Source: Rhizodiscina lignyota
Taxonomy: Eukaryota; Ascomycota; Dothideomycetes; Aulographales; Rhizodiscinaceae
NCBI GenBank assembly: GCA_010015805.1
Contig: ML978126.1
Location: forward strand, 930,001 to 994,000
Direction of reading: 5' to 3'
DNA length: 64,000 nucleotides
Below are positions 59,466-64,000 of this stretch, piece by piece. The notes beneath the pieces were generated by a model. It was not told the origin of the DNA, did not search any database, and was given only the letters and a program-made list of their open reading frames with translations. The number at the start of each line of letters is the position of its first letter. The first letter of the stretch is position 1. Position numbers and translations under genes: made by a program.

Positions 59466-62034
59466 ATGCAACGACCTGGTGAGTAGCACTTCCCTACATC
59501 CACCCATTGGAGGCACAGCAAGAGCACATGGGAATAACGGCTGGCACGTCGATACCACCCTTCAGGCAGCACTAAGCATCCGTTATAAAGAGCTAGGTGG
59601 CAATAATCTCATGTATGCTTGTGGATGTCAGAAGAGAGACTGACAAGATGCCCTCTCCTGCGCGTGAGGCTGAACACGTCGTGTGAAACGCTGTCTTTCA
59701 ATTTGCGCAATCCCCATCTGAATCAGATCTACACTTTCATGTCTCTGACATCTATACCACTTCAGGTCCCGGACCGCAACCCCTTCGTAACCTCCCTGGG
59801 AACGTCTTTGGCGGCCAACAACAAAATACTGCAAACCGAGGCACACCACTAGGCACAGGAAGGTTACAAAATGGGAAATTAGGTAGGTCACGTAAAACTG
59901 CGCTTGCCACGCTAAGGCAACACTACGGCAGCTATTGTTGACTAAGTGATCTCATTGTGAAGGTGCCAACGCAGGCTGGGGTTTCAGCATGCCGATGGGC
60001 AACACACAAGGCCTCGCCAATACGCAATCACGCGGAGGTCTGGCAAGTTTCGCGCAAACTATTGGCGGGGGCCAAAACCAGGCACCCCTCGATCTCTCGT
60101 GAGTATTTACCTTTGTTAACAATTTTGTGCCCACCTTTGTCTTTACACTCTTCTGCACACTTCTTGCTCCCCAGCGCTCTACAACATGGCGAAGAAAAAG
60201 AATCGCAAATACGTTCCCTTCGATCAGTTTGAGGCTGCCGGAGGTGCAGCTGGTGCAGCTGGTTCGGCGCATCAAGATCAGCCACAACCTCAACCCCCAG
60301 AGGTTGGCTTGGATGCCGAGGTTGCTGAGCGTGTTGAGCCTGTCGAGCACGTCGAGCCTCCTGATCGTGCTGCCGACCCTGCCGAACACGCTGAGCATCC
60401 ATCGGAAGTGCGGTATTGCCTCCTACCGATTGGCTACTTTAGAGCAATTCCTCAAAAGCCTCTTCTCCTGTTTTCCGCCTTCCTCCCACGTGACACGCAT
60501 GAACGGTATGCATTTACGCCTCATTTGAAGATACTAACTTTACCTCCCCTCTCGCAGCGAATTTCCTTCTCTCTCGGGCGCGCCTCAGCAACAACAGCAG
60601 CCAAACGCGCAAGCTCAATCTCTCTGGGCAAATCCCAGCATCCGCGCTACGCAGCACACTCCCGTGCAGCGCCCACCGCAGTCTCAGAACGGTCCGCAGA
60701 ATACCCAACAGCAAGGTCAGCAGGGTGCACAGCATCAACCGCAAGAAGAAGTTCCGCCATTCGGACAAGGCTCCGCAGACGACTATCACTTCGGCGGACA
60801 AGGCGGAGTCGGTCAGCTCTCAGGCATGGGTCAACCACAGACTGGCAATATCGAGGAATTCCCACCACTTGGCGGACTTGGAAATGGCGGCGAGGCTGGT
60901 CAAGATCGTAGAACTGGCATGATCCAGAACGCGGCATTTGGAGGTGGCGGTGGTGGTCAAGCAGGGCGTTTTGGTGGCAACATCACTCAGGTGCGCACAG
61001 GATTGACGAGTCCCGACGGACAGCAAGAGCGAGGACCGATGCGCTTGGGTGGCCAGCGCCTGCCGAGCGAAGAAGCTGGTCGAAGTGGAGTTCCGCCGTC
61101 AAGCCGTACTGCCTTTCTGGGCCAGCAACAGCCAATCGGCCAACCGATTTCTCAAGAGCAAGGTTTCAGCGGCGAGGTGCATGAGCCTGAGCAACCACCT
61201 CAGCAGAGTGGTCAGCAGAGCGGCCAGCAGCGTCTTACGGATATGTCCGAGTTTGATCGATGGGGTCTCAAAGGCTTGCTGGCGATGATCCCAAGTGACA
61301 GCCCAGACCATAGCTCCCTCGCTGTCGGCCAAGACTTGACCGTCCTTGGACTGGATCTCAACAGACCTGACAACTCTCCACTCTATCCGACATTCGGTGT
61401 CCCTTTCGGTGATCACAGCAACGGTGCCAACGGCATGCCTCGCCCGGTCATTCCCGACTACACGCTTCCTCCCTCGTACGCGGTCACGAACGTGCCGCCC
61501 TTGAACAGCAAGATGCCGAACTTCCATGATGAGACCTTGTTCTACATCTTTTACCAGTATCCGCGCGACATCATCCAAGAGTATGCGGCGGCGGAGCTAT
61601 ACGGTCGGGACTGGCGTTGGCACAAGGTGCTGAAGCAGTGGATGATGAAGGATATGCAGTACGGTGCACCTCACCAGATCAACAGCAAGCAGGAGAAGGG
61701 CTACTACATCTTCTTCGATGTGATGAACTGGCGCCGTGAGAGAGTGAGTCTATCCTTGTGTTTGATCGTTCCATGGGCTGTTGAGGTCAGGGACTAACTC
61801 GTATTGTTTTTGCAGCGCGACTTCCTTCTCCACTACGACGATCTGGATCAGCGTCATGGTTCGTCTGTGCAACTAGGCCCGCCCACTCTCTAATCCCTTT
61901 CCTCTTCACTCGGCCTATCTTGCTTACCTCGATGCACTTACAATCAACTAGCTCTAGACAACGCGAAATGGCAGGAGATTGCGGAGAAGCTTGCAGAGAA
62001 GCTTGCGCAGGGCGAGATATCTCAGATGTCTTAG
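59466..62034 (+). CDS. NOT2: CCR4-NOT complex subunit NOT2
   Basis: Six exons are proposed: 59466-59478, 59766-59882, 59963-60098, 60558-61743, 61816-61858 and 61952-62034, giving 525 aa. The first exon is only 13 nt (MQRP plus one base), joined over a 287-nt intron with a CTGAC branch site. The N-terminal half is Gly/Gln/Asn-rich with the conserved ANAGWGFSMPMGNTQGL, RGGLASFAQTIGGGQNQAPL and DLSEFPSLSGAP motifs of fungal NOT2. LSDMSEFDRWGLKGLL-like sequence (about 330) opens the C-terminal half. The NOT box occupies about residues 420-525: KMPNFHDETLFYIFYQYPRD, QEYAAAELYGRDWRWHKVLK, then EKGYYIFFDVMNWRRERRDF. NOT2 forms the scaffold module with NOT1 and NOT3/5 for mRNA deadenylation and transcriptional control. 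Head-to-head with MRPL4, 281 bp apart. Confidence 0.92.
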
Positions 62035-62458
62035 GGCAAGGGGTTGTGAGTTTCGGGATGCTGAGAGAGATCAAACGAGTCGATAAGGGAATAGGGGAAG
62101 TTGATACCGACGGTGGCGGATTTGCTGAAAGTCCTCATAAGGGACAAAAATGCTATCAAATAAATAGCAAATACCAAAGTCTCCGATCATGCCCTCTTGA
62201 AACTGTTGAATTTTGTGACTCTCTAATTGTTTCGCCACTATACGGTGTTTCGAGTATAATGGAAGAAGCTGATAGGTACTGAGAAGGATACACCCTGGCT
62301 GAAGGGATAAATATCTATTCCATGCCATACTATGTCATTCTGCTTTAGAACCATTCACGAGTCTTCTTCACTACATACCCGGTGAATCTCGATAGTAGCT
62401 GTGAGTCGAACAATGGCGTGTGCTCCCGCGAGCTGTCATGGATGATAGGGAAGAGGAG
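62035..62458. other. Intergenic sequence
   Basis: About 420 bp downstream of NOT2. An open frame overlaps its last exon in another phase. No independent feature is seen. Confidence 0.45.
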
Positions 62459-62806
62459 CTAGTGTACACGCGAGAATGAGTGATTGTCGAATTTAGGAAA
62501 CAGCTGACGTGCGATCCAGAGGAGGTTAACACGCGCTGGAGCAACAGCCCTTAACTGCCTGTGGATAAGCGAGCCATCGCCATCCAGAACCTTCTCCCAA
62601 ATCCTACCATCAAATGGATTACTCCCATACCACAAGACCTTCGGATGATGATGACTGTGATACTCCAATGCCCATGCCTGAAGTTGTTGCATAGTCAACT
62701 CGGGCTTGTCGTAGAGCAGATCGTCCAAGCGGTTACATTGAGCAGTAAAGAAGCGGGTGAGACGGTTGAAGCTGTCCGTCGATATCGAAGTTCTGGCGCT
62801 AGCCAC
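62459..62806 (-). CDS. Candidate small ORF or terminal exon, function unknown
   Basis: A 115-codon minus-strand frame whose first codon is GTG, so it is either an internal exon or lacks a proper start. The sequence includes RLTRFFTAQCNRLDDLLYDK, WALEYHSHHHPKVLWYG and RVNLLWIARQLFPKFD, an aromatic- and helix-rich composition unlike random translation. A splice acceptor (TTAG or TTAGCAG) directly upstream could link it to a short exon beginning at an ATG near 62924, but the junction is ambiguous. I do not recognise a family. Confidence 0.3.
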   Translation of the reverse strand: MASARTSISTDSFNRLTRFFTAQCNRLDDLLYDKPELTMQQLQAWALEYHSHHHPKVLWYGSNPFDGRIWEKVLDGDGSLIHRQLRAVAPARVNLLWIARQLFPKFDNHSFSRVH

Positions 62807-64000
62807 TGCTAATGGCGCCTGATTAACTCAGCTAGCGAACAGGGTCGCTTTAGCCGCGCCTCAATCAGTAGATCTCTTCGTATAGTACTGGCGCCCACGG
62901 CTGTCATCCATGGTGTGACGTCGAGTAAGGAACTGAATTCAGTGTCAATTAAAAGTGTCTCGGGCTCCTCGGCTCAGAGATAGCGGAGAAATCTAAGACA
63001 TATCTATAGGTGGCTTGATGATTCGAAGGCATCCCGGTTTGGAATCAGATCCTCCGGGTCGATAGTCACTTTAAACCAGCTCGGCTTTAACGTAGCCACA
63101 ACTTGTTCAATAGCGAATAACAATGAAGTGAAATCTACCCTCATACAAAGGTCTTTCCGGATTTGAAACTGAGTTACGTAGGGGTAACAATGTGAGCAAT
63201 GAGTAAGCAGCATGAGCTGTGGCTGAGCAGGTCTGAGTTCGCCGTGAGCGAACTTGAGCCAGCGTGATTGTGCCTGATTTTGTTCCGAGAACCTCATGCA
63301 CGATGATTGTTCCTGATTCCATCCCTGAGCATCGTGAAGAGGGCCCGAAATTGGCACCGTTAAGTCGAAAATTCGCTGGTAGTGAATCTTCCCGCCCGGC
63401 GATTTTCCTCGCTCAGCGGTTTCCCCAACTCGTGATTTTTCGCGTTCAGCGAATCTTCTCACTTTACGATCTTTCGCACTTGGCGGTTCTTCTCACTCAT
63501 TGATTATTCCCATTCAACGATCCTTCTCACCCATCGATTTTTCTCATTCCAGCCTGACTCATGGTTTTTTCCAAAGGTTATTATGTAGAAGTCATAAGCC
63601 CGGCTTCCTCTTCAGGAGCAGATCCTCAGCCTCTTCGATTTCATCCTCTTAGGCATTCCACAAAGCCATAGGTGGCAACCCGTAGTGGTCGTAAGCCCAT
63701 CTTTTCCAAACCTGCGTACGCCATCAAATGGACTGAAGCCGTCAAGCAGGACACAGATCTTATAACATTTTATTAAGTCATTCTCTTGGGGCTCGCATCC
63801 CGCGCCCGTAAGTCATATGCCATTTCTACAATCACCCCACGGCCAACTCGAGTGGGAATGCGACGCGTTCAATGAGATATCCCAGAGCCGACACGTAGGA
63901 AGAGAGCGCTGTTGTCGTCGAGTGAGATTCTGGGGTTTTAAACGGAGACACGGCGAGTGTTCGGAAGAGAGCTGGAAGTTGACGTAGCCGCTGTTTCAGA
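62807..64000. other. Right-end sequence with a minisatellite, no supported gene
   Basis: About 1.2 kb to the window edge. It contains the 17-bp tandem repeat listed separately and, just before it, two similar 18-bp segments (GTGATTGTGCCTGATTTT and ATGATTGTTCCTGATTCC, about 63263-63322). A minus-strand frame (63004-63462) crosses the repeat and is not convincing. Confidence 0.45.
63365..63550. repeat. 17-bp imperfect tandem repeat, about 11 units
   Basis: The sequence divides into eleven units close to GCGATTCTTCTCACTCA, each 17 bp except one of 16 bp. Neighbouring units differ at two to six positions, for example GCGATTTTCCTCGCTCA, GCGAATCTTCTCACTTT, GCGGTTCTTCTCACTCA and TCGATTTTTCTCATTCC. 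The array is an old minisatellite in non-coding sequence. Confidence 0.85.

Noticed and set aside
60186-60908. A continuous 241-codon frame treated as one gene
   Set aside because: Its second half is the antiphase reading of NOT2 exon 4. Only the part inside the intron is retained as a finding.
63004-63462. Minus-strand frame crossing the 17-bp repeat
   Set aside because: The repeat unit is not a multiple of three and the frame contains no recognisable domain. Openness here comes partly from repetition.

Overview
The window comes from a filamentous ascomycete fungus (Pezizomycotina; a dothideomycete-like relative is my inference). The evidence is short GT-AG introns of about 45-100 nt with CTNAC-like branch sites, a CreA-type carbon repressor, a UapA-type purine permease, a cytochrome b5-fused stearoyl-CoA desaturase, a fungal P450, GH11/GH28/CE8 secreted enzymes and DUF6604/2EXR-type fungal proteins. 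Genes lie on both strands with individual promoters and no operons. I built the exon models by hand from frame continuity and splice signals. No tRNA, rRNA, CRISPR or intact transposon was found.

Region 1 to 9.5 kb: a large low-complexity fungal protein of unknown function, a CoA-binding-fold protein, an allantoate/nicotinate-type MFS transporter and a 2EXR/F-box-like protein. Region 9.5 to 22 kb is nutritional and secretory: a six-exon P450, a GH11 xylanase with XlnR-type promoter motifs, the OLE1-type delta-9 desaturase, a GH28 exopolygalacturonase-like enzyme, a CE8 pectin methylesterase and an F-box protein. PME de-esterifies pectin so that the polygalacturonase can cut it, and GH11 opens the xylan, so three complementary cell-wall activities sit within 8.5 kb.

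Region 22 to 29.5 kb: a CHIP-type TPR/U-box ubiquitin ligase, a UapA/UapC-like xanthine-uric acid permease and a decayed type-B carboxylesterase. Region 29.5 to 42.2 kb is a gene desert of about 12.6 kb in which the only certain gene is the single-exon creA. One short spliced candidate lies at 40.7-40.9 kb.

Region 42 to 62 kb is dense housekeeping: a Rad51-paralogue ATPase, an mARC-like MOSC protein, a DUF6604 protein, thymidylate synthase, a HAUS3-like coiled-coil protein, the Msp1 AAA ATPase, TIM21, Rab GDI, mitochondrial uL29m and CCR4-NOT subunit NOT2. Several pairs are head-to-head with 180-380 bp between starts (TS/HAUS3-like, MSP1/TIM21, RAD55-like/MOSC, uL29m/NOT2), which suggests shared promoters. 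The right end (62.0-64.0 kb) holds one doubtful small ORF and a 17-bp minisatellite.
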